Below are positions 24,693-35,283 of a stretch of DNA of 64,000 bases, piece after piece. Within the stretch, counting starts at the first letter, position 1. Every line of letters starts with the position of its first letter. The DNA is from Paracentrotus lividus (Eukaryota; Echinodermata; Echinoidea; Camarodonta; Echinidae), in contig CALNVZ010003434.1 of the NCBI GenBank assembly GCA_940671915.1, positions 9,689,188 through 9,753,187 of the forward strand, in the 5' to 3' direction. The notes under the pieces are model-generated. The model searched no databases. It was not told where the DNA came from and saw only the letters and a list, made by a program, of their open reading frames with translations. The position numbers and the translations under genes were made by a program.

Positions 24693-24936
24693 TGCTATGA
24701 CGGATGACCAAGCACTTGGGCTTTAAAAAACAAGTGTCAAAATTGTACCAAGTTTAGGCGAAAGCAACTCTTGCATTTCAATAGTCCTATGAACCTTTTG
24801 TCCCTATGAATGGACTCAGGAAGGCTTGCCTCAAACAATGAATGATCAGAAAGCCAGAGTTGCTTCTGCCAAAACTTGATACAAGGTGATTTTGAGTTTT
24901 CTGAGAGCTCAAGTGCTCAGTCACCCATGACAGCAC
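24693..24936. mobile_element. Imperfect foldback element
   Basis: The left half (GTGCTATGACGGATGACCAA, AGCACTTGGGCT, ACCAAGTTTAGGCGAAAGCA) pairs with the right half (TTGCTTCTGCCAAAACTTG, AGCTCAAGTGCT, CAGTCACCCATGACAGCAC). The arms are about 90 bp around a loop near 24780-24830. No coding content. Confidence 0.6.
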
Positions 24937-25310
24937 ATGTTGTAAGTTATGGGATCACTGGATAGGACATGAGTTACTCTTTGTCACGATATTAAGAAAA
25001 AAATGTCACATAAGCTATAGAATTTTAATAAGAGGCTCTCAAATTTGTGTTTACTTTTTATCTTGGAAGCATTGTACAGATGAGAGATACTGATTCTATA
25101 ATTTGATTCACAAATACACAAAATTCTGTTCAGTCTACACAGTCATCTTATCTAAAAATGTATTTTATTCAATTTTAAAACATAATCAACATCACACTTC
25201 AGAATACTTGTATTCAAAAAGAAAAAAAAAACAACAAAACAGAATGATGTCCAAAGTCTTGTTAGCTCTCTTGATATAGATGGAGTTACAGTTGAATTTT
25301 TTTAGTGGAT

Positions 25311-25512
25311 TACTGTATAAGCCAATATTTTCGCGTCCAGATATTTTCGCGATTTTGGACTAGTTGGGGAAATTCGCAGGAGCAAAATTTTGCGATTTTG
25401 GTGATGACTTCATTACTATAAATAGCCTTGTACTAAAGTGGAAATTTTCGCGATGACCAACTCGCAAAATTCGCGAAAATAAAGTCATCGCGAAAATAAC
25501 CACTATACAGTA
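25311..25512. mobile_element. MITE, family 2 (best copy)
   Basis: It starts TACTGTATAAGCCAATATTT and ends AAATAACCACTATACAGTA, with many CGCGAAAAT / ATTTTCGCG words on both sides of a small centre. TA dinucleotides at both ends suggest a Tc1/mariner-like origin. Decayed relatives lie at 17865-17992, 27875-28078 and 43003-43088. Confidence 0.75.
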
Positions 25513-25637
25513 CGACATATACAGGTCACTCCCGTTAGAATGAGGGGAATATGCTCAAGTGAATTGTGTGGCTATAACAAAATCTTCTATACTGAATAGT
25601 AATGGGAGTGGACTGTAAAAAATATGGAACTAAAACT

Positions 25638-25657
25638 CCCCCCCCCCCCCCCCCCCC
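25638..25657. repeat. Poly(C) tract of 20
   Basis: Uninterrupted C20, the longest of about fifteen C or G runs of 9 or more in this window. Confidence 0.95.
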
Positions 25658-25715
25658 TTGTTATCTTTTTTTCTAAGTGTAAATCAATGGACTAAAATAG
25701 GTAGCCTAGAATATA

Positions 25716-26991
25716 CAGTGGGTTTCAGAAAAAAGGTAATCCATTTTTAGAGGGCCCATATTCCAAGTTCACTTGTTTTTGCTGTTCATATGTTACATAT
25801 AATTGAAAATGAACTCTCTACCTTTTCAATGGTACCTTTCTTGAATCATAAATGTAAAGCTTGACTGAGTAAATTGCAAATGAAAATGACGGTACAGAAT
25901 CAATTTTTTCCAAGTTTTAAGGAAATGAAAGAAGACTGAGTAAGTGCTGACCCTGCTTCCCAGAGCATTGAATAGGATCGCGTGCGGTGATGTGTGACTC
26001 CTTTGAAAGCATCCACTCTGTCTTCTTTCATATTCCTACCCTAAAGACTGGGGCTATTTTGAACACATAAAGACTGGGGGCTCATTCAGCCCACCCCCCC
26101 AAGATTGGGTCGTTGAGCGCGCGATTGCGCGAAAATTGGCACGCGCTTACCCGCGGCATCCTCTCCAAAACTGAAGAGTCATATTCTCCGAAAATTTCAT
26201 CACTAATTTAATTATGCTAATTTAATGCATAAAATCTAAGATTGCTCTAATTAATTAAATAAGCTCTAAAAGTGCTAATTTTTGGTTTACAGGCTCTTTG
26301 TAGCTTCTGTGAAATGTTAGTAAAAAAAAAATCTGTATCAAGATTTTTTTCTTATGTATTCTATTGTTTTTCAAATTTCTTATGTATTTCTTTTTTTTCC
26401 GACTTTTTGTTTATTATTGTTTTTTCGATGGAAATCATTGGTGACACAATTTTAATCATAAACAACCTTAAATTAATTGATTTTAATCAGTTAAAGAGAA
26501 AATAATGATACATTTATGAATTTTGGCTAAAAACACAATTTGCATTGGATTTGTACACAAAATCACGTATTGGAGCAACTTTGGGTCTGACGCACGGTTA
26601 CAAAATGTTACGTAATTTCGGAACCGCGTACCCGGGCATCGCAAATTTGGTCTCAAAAGTTGCGCGAGGGTTGAAAGAAAATAGTCATGAAGTCTCGGCG
26701 AATTTTTTTTCCGCGTTGCGAATTTATCGCGAAAAATGTCGAGGGGGGGGCTGAATGAGCCCCCCCCCCCCCCAGTCTTTCTAGGGTTAAATCTTGGAAA
26801 AAAATGATTCTGTACCGTCATTTTCATTTGCAATTTACTCAGTGATGGTTTACATTTATAATTCAAGAAAGGTACCATTGGAATGGTGGATAGTTCATTT
26901 TCAATTATATATAACAAATGAACAGCAAAAATAAATAAGCTTGGAATATGGGCCCTCTAAAAATGGATTACCTTTTTTCTGAAACGCACTG
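25716..26991. mobile_element. Mariner-like non-autonomous element with about 205 bp inverted arms, interrupted by a second element
   Basis: The left end CAGTGGGTTTCAGAAAAAAG mirrors the right end CTTTTTTCTGAAACGCACTG, and TA flanks both. Arms of about 200 bp (25716-25920 and 26788-26991) are near-perfect reverse complements, including AAAAATGGATTACC and ATATGGGCCCTCTA. No transposase of its own is visible. A different inverted-repeat unit occupies about 26041-26787. A diverged solo relative is at 56194-56562. Confidence 0.8.
26041..26787. mobile_element. Nested inverted-repeat element with CCCCCAGTCTTT ends
   Basis: AAAGACTGGGGGCTCATTCA (26069 on) is the reverse complement of TGAATGAGCCCCCCC...AGTCTTT (26752-26780). 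An extra CTAAAGACTGGGG sits at 26041. The interior has CG-rich subterminal words (GAGCGCGCGATTGCGCG on the left, TTATCGCGAAAAATGTCG on the right) and no clear ORF. Its position inside the larger pair of arms gives the order of insertion. Confidence 0.7.
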
Positions 26992-27009
26992 TATATCGCT
27001 GGGTTTACA

Positions 27010-27370
27010 AGATGGTCCAATATTGCCAAACCCTCGAATTTGGTCCGATTATCACTTTGTCTAATACTCACTCTCACTGGAGCTAATTGTCATTTAGTCT
27101 AATGTCCAGAGGGTTTAATTGCTCCCCCCATTTTTATTTTTTCCCATTTTGTCAAATGAAAATTTGGGTTATTACAAATTCATCTGAACATATAGACCAA
27201 ATGATGATAGACCTGGTAGATAAACTCGGCAAAATTGGTATAGCCTCAATGAAAATCAGGCAGAATGGTCAATAAGCTCGGTGACAATTACATAAAATAA
27301 ATAGTAGGTTTAGACAAATAGGGATAAGACAATGTCCAATGGGCCCAGATGGGCATTACAGATATTGGTT
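27010..27370. repeat. Interspersed TTTGTCTAAT-word repeat (copy 2, POLR2J downstream side)
   Basis: It contains CACTTTGTCTAATACTCACT, TCATTTAGTCTAATGTCC and GGTTTAATTGCTCC, reverse-complementary to text at 21490-21580. It lies just past the POLR2J 3' end. Confidence 0.5.
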
Positions 27371-27684
27371 GTAGACTGGTTGATATTTCCATGAAGAATA
27401 TACCCATTCATATTCCTGCTTTCTTCAGAAACATCTGAATGTTTTATAATCAGACGAGAAAGTCCAAAGCTACAGTTCTCCGCATCACAAGCAAATCTAT
27501 CTTTTTTCAGTCTCAGGATCCATGATGTTTCCTTGATGCAATGTCGAAGCTGAGGCAAAGATGCTCTGGTCTATGGCTGCCATTGGTCCATTCCTTTCAA
27601 ATTTACACAAACATGTACAGATTAATGAGTACTGTCCAGCAGTTTTGAGTTCGTAAGGATTGTAATATGAGCTAGAAGACTCCT

Positions 27685-27720
27685 TCAGTCCTGCCCCTCC
27701 TTCTTGTCTCGTACAGCAGC
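27685..27720 (-). CDS. POLR2J: POLR2J exon 4 (last 11 codons and stop)
   Basis: The acceptor CCCCTTTACAG precedes a 36 nt exon coding [11 protein letters not shown] and TGA. It is too short to find except by homology with the conserved RPB11 tail. Confidence 0.9.
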   Translation of the reverse strand, partial: AAVRDKKEGQD

Positions 27721-30700
27721 CTGTAAAGGGGGTTAACCAAAATGAAAATATATATATCAGGATTTTTGGCAATACCATGACACAAAGCAACAAAAGAAAA
27801 CTTTTGAATTCTGACTTAATCCTGGTTTAAAAGATGATTGTTTGCATCACTATTGGTTTGACTACAATGTTTTTATAAGTGGTTATTTTTGCGGTGGTTT
27901 TATTTTCATATATATCACGAGTCAGTTTTTGCAAAATTTCCACTTGAATGTATTGCTATTCATAGTAATGAAAACATCACAAAAGTCGCGAAATTGAGGT
28001 CTCGCGAATTTCCCCACCTACATTTGTAGACCAAAATCGTGAAAATATTTGTACGCCAAAAATATTGGCTTACAATATTGTAGATGATTGTCATACAGGC
28101 ATACTCTGCATCAGTTGGTAGTTATCCCGGAAGTTTTAAACCTAAAGGATTCTTCTTTCCTGTTGACAGTTATCCAAAGGGTGAAGTTCACTGGTTCAAT
28201 TGGTTAGAATGCCTGCCTCATGTTCAATCCCTGGCCAAGTCATATAAAACACTTAGAAAAACAGGACCCTCTGATTTTCAGCCTGGTACTCAACATTTCA
28301 AGAATTATAACATGATAGCATTTGTCAAAACTGAAATAAATATAGCTACCCTGGATAAACAAACACTATTATTAGCATGAGTCCTCACAAAATACTTGTA
28401 TTGTTCAAGAGCACAAGTCACACAATCTCTAAATGACAAATTGGTGGTTTTGAAAAGTTGGGGCACATATCCCCTTCAAAAACATTTTTCTTGAACTTAC
28501 CATGGAAAAAATTACATTGGGCTCAGGGCAATTTAGCCCCCGCAAGGATAAAAAAAACCCACATCAACCAAATTATTACCATTGAAAACATGTACATAGG
28601 GGCTATTTTGCCCCCCCCCCCCCAATGGATTAAAAGAGCCCCCATGAAAATAGAAATTACACTGGAACCAGAAGTGGATCCAAGAATCCCATTTATAAAG
28701 AAACTGCAGGCCCAATTGTCTGGGGAAAATAGCGGCTCTATCATTGGGCATGGGCCGAGACTTTTAATTGTGTGACGTCAGGCTGCATCCGCTACTTGGA
28801 ACTTACATTAAACCTCTCCTCAAGGAGTGAGATTTCTGAGATGAGATCTGTGATGGCATTGGTGAAGGCTTCCTGAGGGCTGTAATCCGGTGTCGTTTGG
28901 ACCCTGAGGATGAACTTGTGTTCCAAGGGGTGGGGTACCTTGTACCCTGCAAAGATGACTTGGGGATCCTTCAGTAGTTGGCTGCATCAAGGATGGAAAA
29001 AAAGACAGACAAAAAAGATAAATTCATATCTAAGTAAATACAAATTAAAAGGCATCTACTTTGTACTGACTTTACAAAAACATTGCAAAATGATGCTGAT
29101 GAATTGTTTGCAAGCATGCATAAATACAGGACATATATTACAGTCAAAGTTGACTAAGTTGACTAAGTTTACTATTACAAGTAGAATAATTGCCTAAGTC
29201 GAAGGTCTTTTCAAGACATCTTCTCTTTATTTTTTGTTGTTTTTAATTCTTCATATGTTGGATTTTCTCAAAGTCAAAGCTATTTCTTCACTCTCATCTA
29301 ATTCTACATAGGCAAGGTCGACTGTATTTTTTTCTCCTCCTTTCCTTTTTCCCAAAGGTAGCCTGTGTCTTAAAACGAGCTCCTTTACCTTCAAAGGCAA
29401 CCTCATGGTTATTGATAATTAATGAATTGATGTGCTAGCCAACTCTCAAGCTACCCTTTTCTTTTCTCGAGCTCTCTTCCAATTATTCATTCCAGAATTT
29501 ATTTAATAAAGGAAATTCAGAGAAAAGTTCATTTTGGGGGGACTTGAAAAAAAAGTGGAATTTCTCTTTCACAGAATTCACTTTTTCTTTTTATTTAAAC
29601 AAATTGTTTAGTACTTACGCTCTGAGGATGTTGCCCAATGTGTGGTCCTCTTTGTTGACTGTGAAAATGGCAGCATTTGGAACCTTGGTATCTTTCTCTA
29701 TGGTAATCCTGGAAATACATGTACAAGAAAACAATATTGTAATTACATGAATTGACATTGTATTCAAACAAGGAATCTGCAATTGTCAGCAACAATGAAC
29801 ATATTAATTTCAGATAGATTATCTTAATTTATTTTTAAGGTAAGTTTAAAGCTGGTTTCACTAATTATTATTGAGAAGTTTCCTCAGCAACCAAGAGGGC
29901 AACAGGCAGCCATTTTTCAGTACAGCCTGATGTTGGTTTGCAGCTGTATGTGAGGCCTAGCTAAATTTATATATGGAATTACTGAAGAAAAATTTCTACT
30001 TTCGTTATGGATGCAGTTGCCATAAAAAGAGTGGAATATGTGGTTCACAAAAATATCAACCGAATATGAAGGACTTGGTCTACGAGGTCGACACTACGTC
30101 GTAGCTATGAGCACTCATAGGTTTACTAAGTCAATACAAAGTATTAACCTAGTAGTGAAAGTGGGACTAAGGGTGGCAGGTTTTGCATCTTGGTCCATTG
30201 GTTTTCCCATGCTTTTTCTACTTTTTGCAAAAGATGTTGACTTTAAATTGAAGCCTTCCTATACCTCTATGTATGATGGGGAGACCATAGTTCGCGCAAA
30301 TTTCAAAAGTTATAGAAAATTCGACATTCAATCAACAATTTTTCACATTTTACACAAAATCAACGAAAACTATAAATACCAAATAAACGGCAAAATTATA
30401 AACTCTGAATCGCCGAACGAAGAAGTGAACTAGGTCAAAGGGTTTCGACGATATCGCGATTTCAAAATTCTATGTCAATCAAACAATCTCACATTCTGCT
30501 GAAAAAGTCAACAAAACAGCGAGACCTTAATTCCCGCACGGGCGTTTGACAAAGATTTATCAAGAAATTTCATCACTCTAAGGAAAGGGAATTACAATAA
30601 ATGTAATCTAAGTCAAAATTTTATAGAATTAGATGATATTAATATCATCTTACAATTTTGATGATATTAAATCAGAAAATGATGATTTCCAGACCCTTGT

Positions 30701-32164
30701 CCGGAAGGTCAGATTTTTCGGAAAGGAAACGCAATTTTCCGATGTTTGGTCAATAATTTCACAATTCAATACACCATACTGTGACGACAGATCGATTCTT
30801 AAGCAATTTGGGATCCCTCTTTCTGACGGTGCTATCAGATTTTCAAAATATTAATTACTTATTGAGATATCCGGCATACGTGAATTAAGGTCACGCGCGA
30901 ATTATGGTCACACCACCGTATTTATATTTATCATAGAATAGCTTCTCACTAAATTTGATTTCACCATCATGAAAATAAAAAATTAAAAAACACTCCTGAT
31001 TTTTTGCTGACTTTTGCAAAACTGGTTTGAAACGCATTCAGTCTCCACATAAACTTTTTGCTAGTGTTGACATAACTATACACAGCCCCGTTGCCGAAGG
31101 CGACGGGGCTGTACTTCCACCACCTCCATTTACAGCGAAATAATCAGCGATGATGAGCGATCAGAGGATTATACTGGTCAATTTATCAATCTAATGTTTA
31201 AAATGTTGTTGTAAGGTTTCTATGATGTTTCACGCGTAACAACGACTAAAATGAAAGTATATAAGAGCTTCTTGACTTACAAATGAATTTTCCGTTGGCC
31301 TTGTCTCTTCTCATAGTGTTGGTGCCATCGCTGCATTTTCTATGACGTCATTTTACTGTGCGAAGACGTTATGGCGAAGACAAACGCATGCACGGAGAGA
31401 TATTACGTTGATGGACTCAATTTTCCTGTATTTTTCTACATTATTAGTGATTACTTCATGTGAAACATTCGCAGATGTCACCCCAATATCGAGGAAAAAC
31501 TTCAAAGATTTGATTCAATGTGAGTATGAATTCAAATAAGGTATTTTTGACCACGAAATTTATGGTCATGTAGACTTTTAAAAACTTCGCCAAATATGTC
31601 TACTGGTTCGTCAGTTCCCGTCGCTTCGCGACGGGGGCTGGTCGGTTTAGTGTTGACATAGCTTTGCTGCTAGCGTGGCTACGAGTGGAAATCACCACTC
31701 TTCTCTTCATTAAGTTAGAATCTAACTTTCTTTTTTTTAACAAGCTTTCAAGATTGCAAGATTGATCACAGGTGCAGGTGGTCACTACCAAGACTAACTC
31801 TACTGTATTTTCCTTTTGTAATTCATCTTTTTCGTCCTCATAAATAATATGACTGAAATCTAAGTTTCTAACTACACCAAACTCATCGGTCCTCTACGCC
31901 TACGGCTACGCGGCCAGACACCCGGTGCGGCCCTCGCGGCCTCGGGTTCAATATTTTTGCGCAGAGGAATAATTTCTACTTTCCCACATATTGAATTTTG
32001 TGTTAGAAGTTTGTGTTTGATTTCATACATCAATCGCATTTTTACACGGCATATCACACGACCAAGCAACGCTCCTTAAATCAATGCTTATAATAATTGG
32101 ATCATACTTACTTCTTTTCCCCATCGAAGAGAATAAATGATTCAAATGTTGGTGGAGCATTCAT
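27685..32164 (-). CDS. POLR2J: RNA polymerase II subunit RPB11 (POLR2J), complete, four exons
   Basis: RPB11 pairs with RPB3 through an alpha-like dimerisation fold to nucleate assembly of nuclear RNA polymerase II. The CDS joins complement 32112-32164, 29619-29708, 28807-28981 and 27685-27720, all with GT/AG borders and matching phases (53+90+175+36 nt, 117 codons plus stop, the same length as the human protein). The translation starts [18 protein letters not shown], continues [69 protein letters not shown] and SLLEERF, and ends VRDKKEGQD. These are the family's conserved blocks in order. The first intron (2.4 kb) is repeat-rich with strong hairpins. The gene is convergent with SH2B. Confidence 0.97.
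27875..28078. mobile_element. MITE family 2, copy in POLR2J intron 3
   Basis: It starts ATAAGTGGTTATTTTTGCGG and ends AAAATATTGGCTTACAATAT. The interior has CATAGTAATGAAAACATCAC, AAAGTCGCGAAATT and CCAAAATCGTGAAAATAT, i.e. the reverse orientation of the copy at 25311-25512. Confidence 0.65.
28807..28981 (-). CDS. POLR2J: POLR2J exon 3
   Basis: The acceptor is TTGATGCAG and the donor is AAT/GTAAGT. It encodes the core [20 protein letters not shown] through [15 protein letters not shown]. Confidence 0.97.
29619..29708 (-). CDS. POLR2J: POLR2J exon 2
   Basis: The acceptor is GTATTTCCAG and the donor is AGAGC/GTAAGT. It encodes [20 protein letters not shown] and [10 protein letters not shown], with split codons on both sides that resolve correctly. 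Confidence 0.97.
31083..31113. repeat. Near-perfect 31 bp GC-rich palindrome
   Basis: ACAGCCCCGTTGCC and GGCGACGGGGCTGT flank a small GAA loop. It is probably a structural part of a repeat; the similar hairpin at 31617-31641 lies 0.5 kb away. Confidence 0.7.
31617..31641. repeat. GC-rich hairpin CCCGTCGC-TT-CGCGACGGG
   Basis: The arms CCCGTCGC and GCGACGGG are complementary. A short text TTTAGTGTTGACATAGC follows it, and CTAGTGTTGACATAAC precedes the first hairpin, so the two hairpins may belong to one repeat. Confidence 0.6.
32112..32164 (-). CDS. POLR2J: POLR2J exon 1 with start codon
   Basis: The ATG at 32164 starts [17 protein letters not shown], the exact RPB11 N-terminus by family comparison. 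The donor is AAGAA/GTAAGT. Confidence 0.95.
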
Positions 32165-32300
32165 TTTTTGACCGAAGTTTCGACCACAGTTTTCAAGCAG
32201 ATTTGCAAGATCGAGCGACGATGAAGTGCAATTACCGGTACCGGTACCTTTCCAAGATGGCACAAGGGCGCCAATACGCGAAATAACATAGAGTGATAAC
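32165..32300 (-). promoter_or_regulatory. POLR2J: Likely POLR2J promoter or 5' UTR with a CCAAGATGGC word
   Basis: The sequence just upstream of the start codon contains CCAAGATGGC (about 32252-32261, plus strand), close to the AAGATGGC core bound by YY1 at many housekeeping promoters, and a palindromic ACCGGTACCGGTACC. The assignment rests on position and motif only; no TATA box was recognised. Confidence 0.3.
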
Positions 32301-33790
32301 TAATGGTGGAATTGATTGCTCTTTTCGTCAGAGGAAATTTTAAAAGGGGTTTTATCAAGAAAAGTGTGTCAATTTCTACAGAAATGCATTTTTTTTTCTA
32401 AAGAGAAGAAAAAAAAGAAAAAAAGATAAAGGTTAGAATATTTGTTTTGCATTTTTTAAAGACATACCAGCTAATAATTTAGATTCACAAGGCAACTTTC
32501 AGAATTAAAATACTTTAGATCCATTTCACCCTTAGTCAGGAAGCAGTTGTCATCTACTTCAAAAAATTGGCTAAGTTTGATTTTTCACTTTTATCTGTTT
32601 AGTGACATCATGAGGAACAACTTCCAACTTGGTGTCAAATTTCTAATGGCCATCTTGACCCGCTGAGGGGTCAAAATAGGGTCAATACGGGTCAATTTTT
32701 GAAAATACCCCGATTATGGTAAATGACACACCAAACTGTTTGTCTTGTTATACTGAACAAAAAAGTATACAGAGTCATATGGTTTTGACCTCCCGTTAAG
32801 AAGTTATTGCTCGAAAGGTCAAAAGGTCAACGAACTTTCATTTGACCACAAAATACACAAAAAGTCTATTGGGAAGGATAAATATTCATGTTTTTTCCTG
32901 TCTATTTCATATATATGTAATTTGAATTAGTAAACTGAGTTACATGTAGAAGAGCTCATTATTCAGTACACAAGGGCCCAAATAATGTCATTTGGGTTCT
33001 TGAACTCACTTAAAATACCCAAACAGAACAAGGAAAGCACTTGTTAATTTGATTTGGGGTTTCTTTGTCTGTGTGGATGTGCGTGTGTGCCAAAATGTGT
33101 AGATTGATATTAAGAGTGAACAACTAGAGTTATCATTATGATTTGGAAAACCATATTCAATAGTTGTCAGGGTCATCATGGTCATGGGAAAGGGCATTTT
33201 TGTTCTCGGATAAAGACAGTCATGATAGGCATAAGAGGAGTTAGCTTAGACAACAATTCCATAGTAATTTGTGTAAATGTTGCAATGCAGTAGCTGCTGG
33301 CGGCCACGATGTCATAAACACTGATGGTTTTGTTTTGTTGTTGTTTTTGTTTGTTTGTTTTTTGTTTTTTGCCCTCCAAAACACAACCCTGTGGGTTTTT
33401 TTTTTTTTTTTTTTTTACTAGGTTGGGTAATTTTGTTGGCAAACTATACATGTACAAGCATTGATGTATGGGACAAATCTTAAGAATCTACGCACATTTG
33501 GACGTAGAGTCGTGATCTTTGTCAAAATCCGAATCAAGGGCAGACTGGATTTGGTTTTCTGCTTTGTCAAACGTTACAGGGCAGTGCAAGCTTGGTGTAT
33601 CAAAATTAAGCAGTTGCCACCTCTCGTGTGTTAACCATGGTGGAGAGATGATTGAAGAGCATCTGGATGCTGAAGTCCAGAAAGACGTATGCCTGATATA
33701 CTTAGCCTGGATCGTATATAACCTTTATATGGTATGCTCTCCAACTTTTTTTGCTCCCCTTTTCTGCTAAATTTATACAAAGGGTGTATT

Positions 33791-34132
33791 CTAATACAAG
33801 TAGCTGATTCGCAAGTCATTGGAGGAATCTTCCAAAGACATTTCTTCCTGTAACTGTGCATGATCGATTGAAAGATGATCATAAATGACAGATGCATGTT
33901 CTGCACCAGTATGTTCATGGGAAGGAACAATGATATTTTCCATTTTAGGAATAGGTGCAAAAGTTTTTACAGTATAATGAGCATGTATAATAGTCGAAAC
34001 TCTTCCTTCTGATGGGAGGGGTATGCTACAAGGACAACATTGTCTTCGAAACCAGACTTGGTAAACACGAAAAGAGAAGGAGTGTGTCCACTTTTGTGTG
34101 TTGGCATGCACATCAGAGCAACTGTCTTTCAC
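33791..34132 (-). other. Unidentified open frame inside the long-inverted-repeat element
   Basis: A 113-codon frame (the track's first codon may not be ATG) includes THSFSFRVYQVWFRRQCCPC, FAPIPKMENIIVPSHEHTG and LQEEMSLEDSSNDLRISYLY. Its composition is protein-like and not low-complexity, but I recognise no family and no transposase motif. The overlapping minus-strand frame has similar length, so coding status is unproven. Confidence 0.2.
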
Positions 34133-34337
34133 TCGTTTCTTATGTGTCCATGAAACGATCTTGAACTTTGTGTTTAGAAATCACAGCATCAGTTTTTGTG
34201 ATGTACCGAATTGTCGAAAAGACAACCTGCGTCTGAACACTTATATTAAAAAGAATGTACATGTATATCCTCTTTATTAAGGATGTATTAACCCAATTCA
34301 CCCCAGAGGTTTAATGATTACTCTCTCTGGCAACTTC

Positions 34338-34520
34338 AAGACAGTCCTGAACGAGCGGATCTATCCACTACCATGCACAAAGATAGTACTGGGCGAGGAC
34401 CACCTCAGTATGATGGCAAATTCAACCTGCCTGATGAGTCAATGCCAGATTTGGTTGATATGCTTCACACATTGGAAGAAGACCGAATCCTTATCCTCAA
34501 TATTTTTGGTGTTAATTGTT
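34338..34520 (+). other. Coding-like segment, unidentified, inside the same element
   Basis: One plus frame reads LQDSPERADLSTTMHKDSTG, then RGPPQYDGKFNLPDESMPDL and VDMLHTLEEDRILIL without stops. The hydrophilic, mixed composition looks like real protein. No start, splice sites or family were assigned. Confidence 0.2.
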
Positions 34521-34828
34521 TACTATAAGTTAAGAAATTTTTCTATGGACACAGATGTCCGTATTCTACCCTTGATTCCTCAATAGCACAGGGACATGTG
34601 CTGCATGATACTAAAAATGTAGGGGTGTGTCAAGGCCCTTTTAGGGTAGTAGGTCATTCCTTCACTGCGATGATGGGCCTACCTTACTTGATGTCACCAT
34701 CAACTTGACATTTTAAACTGGACAATAACTTTTGAAAAAAAAAAGAAAAAAAAAGGTTGCCAAACTCAGCCATGATGTATTTTGAACTAAAATGAGCTCA
34801 CTGACCCAAAATGACCCTTATCTTGACC

Positions 34829-35283
34829 CTTTAAAGGTAGTGTCAGCCTTTTTCGCAAATTTCGAAAACTAATGCAACTTGGCATAACTTTAGAATATGA
34901 TCAACCTATAATGTCTATTCAATCTTACTCTCATAGGTTGCCTTGATAAGTAATATGAAATGAAAATCTGACTACCAATCTTGACCAGCTCTCCATCAAC
35001 ATCGTTGATATTACAGCGCGTGCAGCACGGAAAACACACAACACTATACACACGGCGCATCAGCGTGCATTATTCTCTGCGCTAACGGTCAGCACCGTAC
35101 GGTATATTTTTCGAGGTTCGAAAAAATAGGACTGAATTTTTATAATCGCAATATAATGACAAACATACACAATTGAGCTTAATCATGTTGTGGGAAGATA
35201 TAGTCATTGGTATACTACTATATCCTCTCAAAAACTAGAAATTTAATATTTTTGCCTGCAAAAGGCTGACACTACCTTTAAAG
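34829..35283. mobile_element. Nested MITE with 30 bp inverted ends
   Basis: CTTTAAAGGTAGTGTCAGCC at the left mirrors GGCTGACACTACCTTTAAAG at the right, with further TTTTNGCA pairing inside. The 455 bp interior has no ORF. It sits inside the 32544-35703 element, so it is the younger insertion. Confidence 0.8.

Larger units (their letters stand above)
29709..32111. other. POLR2J intron 1
   Basis: This 2.4 kb intron has no credible coding frame; open frames at 30038-30433 and elsewhere match nothing I know. It contains GC-rich hairpins at 31083-31113 and 31617-31641 and a CG-rich patch at 31890-31950, so much of it is probably repeat-derived. Confidence 0.6.

Noticed and set aside
26483..26917. 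144-codon minus-strand frame
   Set aside because: It crosses the poly(C) end of the nested element and the arm of the outer element, so it is a chance frame through two transposon borders.
28184..28235. tRNA-like text TGGTTCAATTGGTTAGAATG with TGTTCAATCCC
   Set aside because: It has A-box-like and B-box-like words, but they are too close together and no cloverleaf closes. At most it is a decayed tRNA-derived SINE head.
30038..30433. 131-codon plus-strand frame within POLR2J intron 1
   Set aside because: No family resemblance, no splice or promoter context, and it lies antisense inside a confirmed intron with repeat hairpins.
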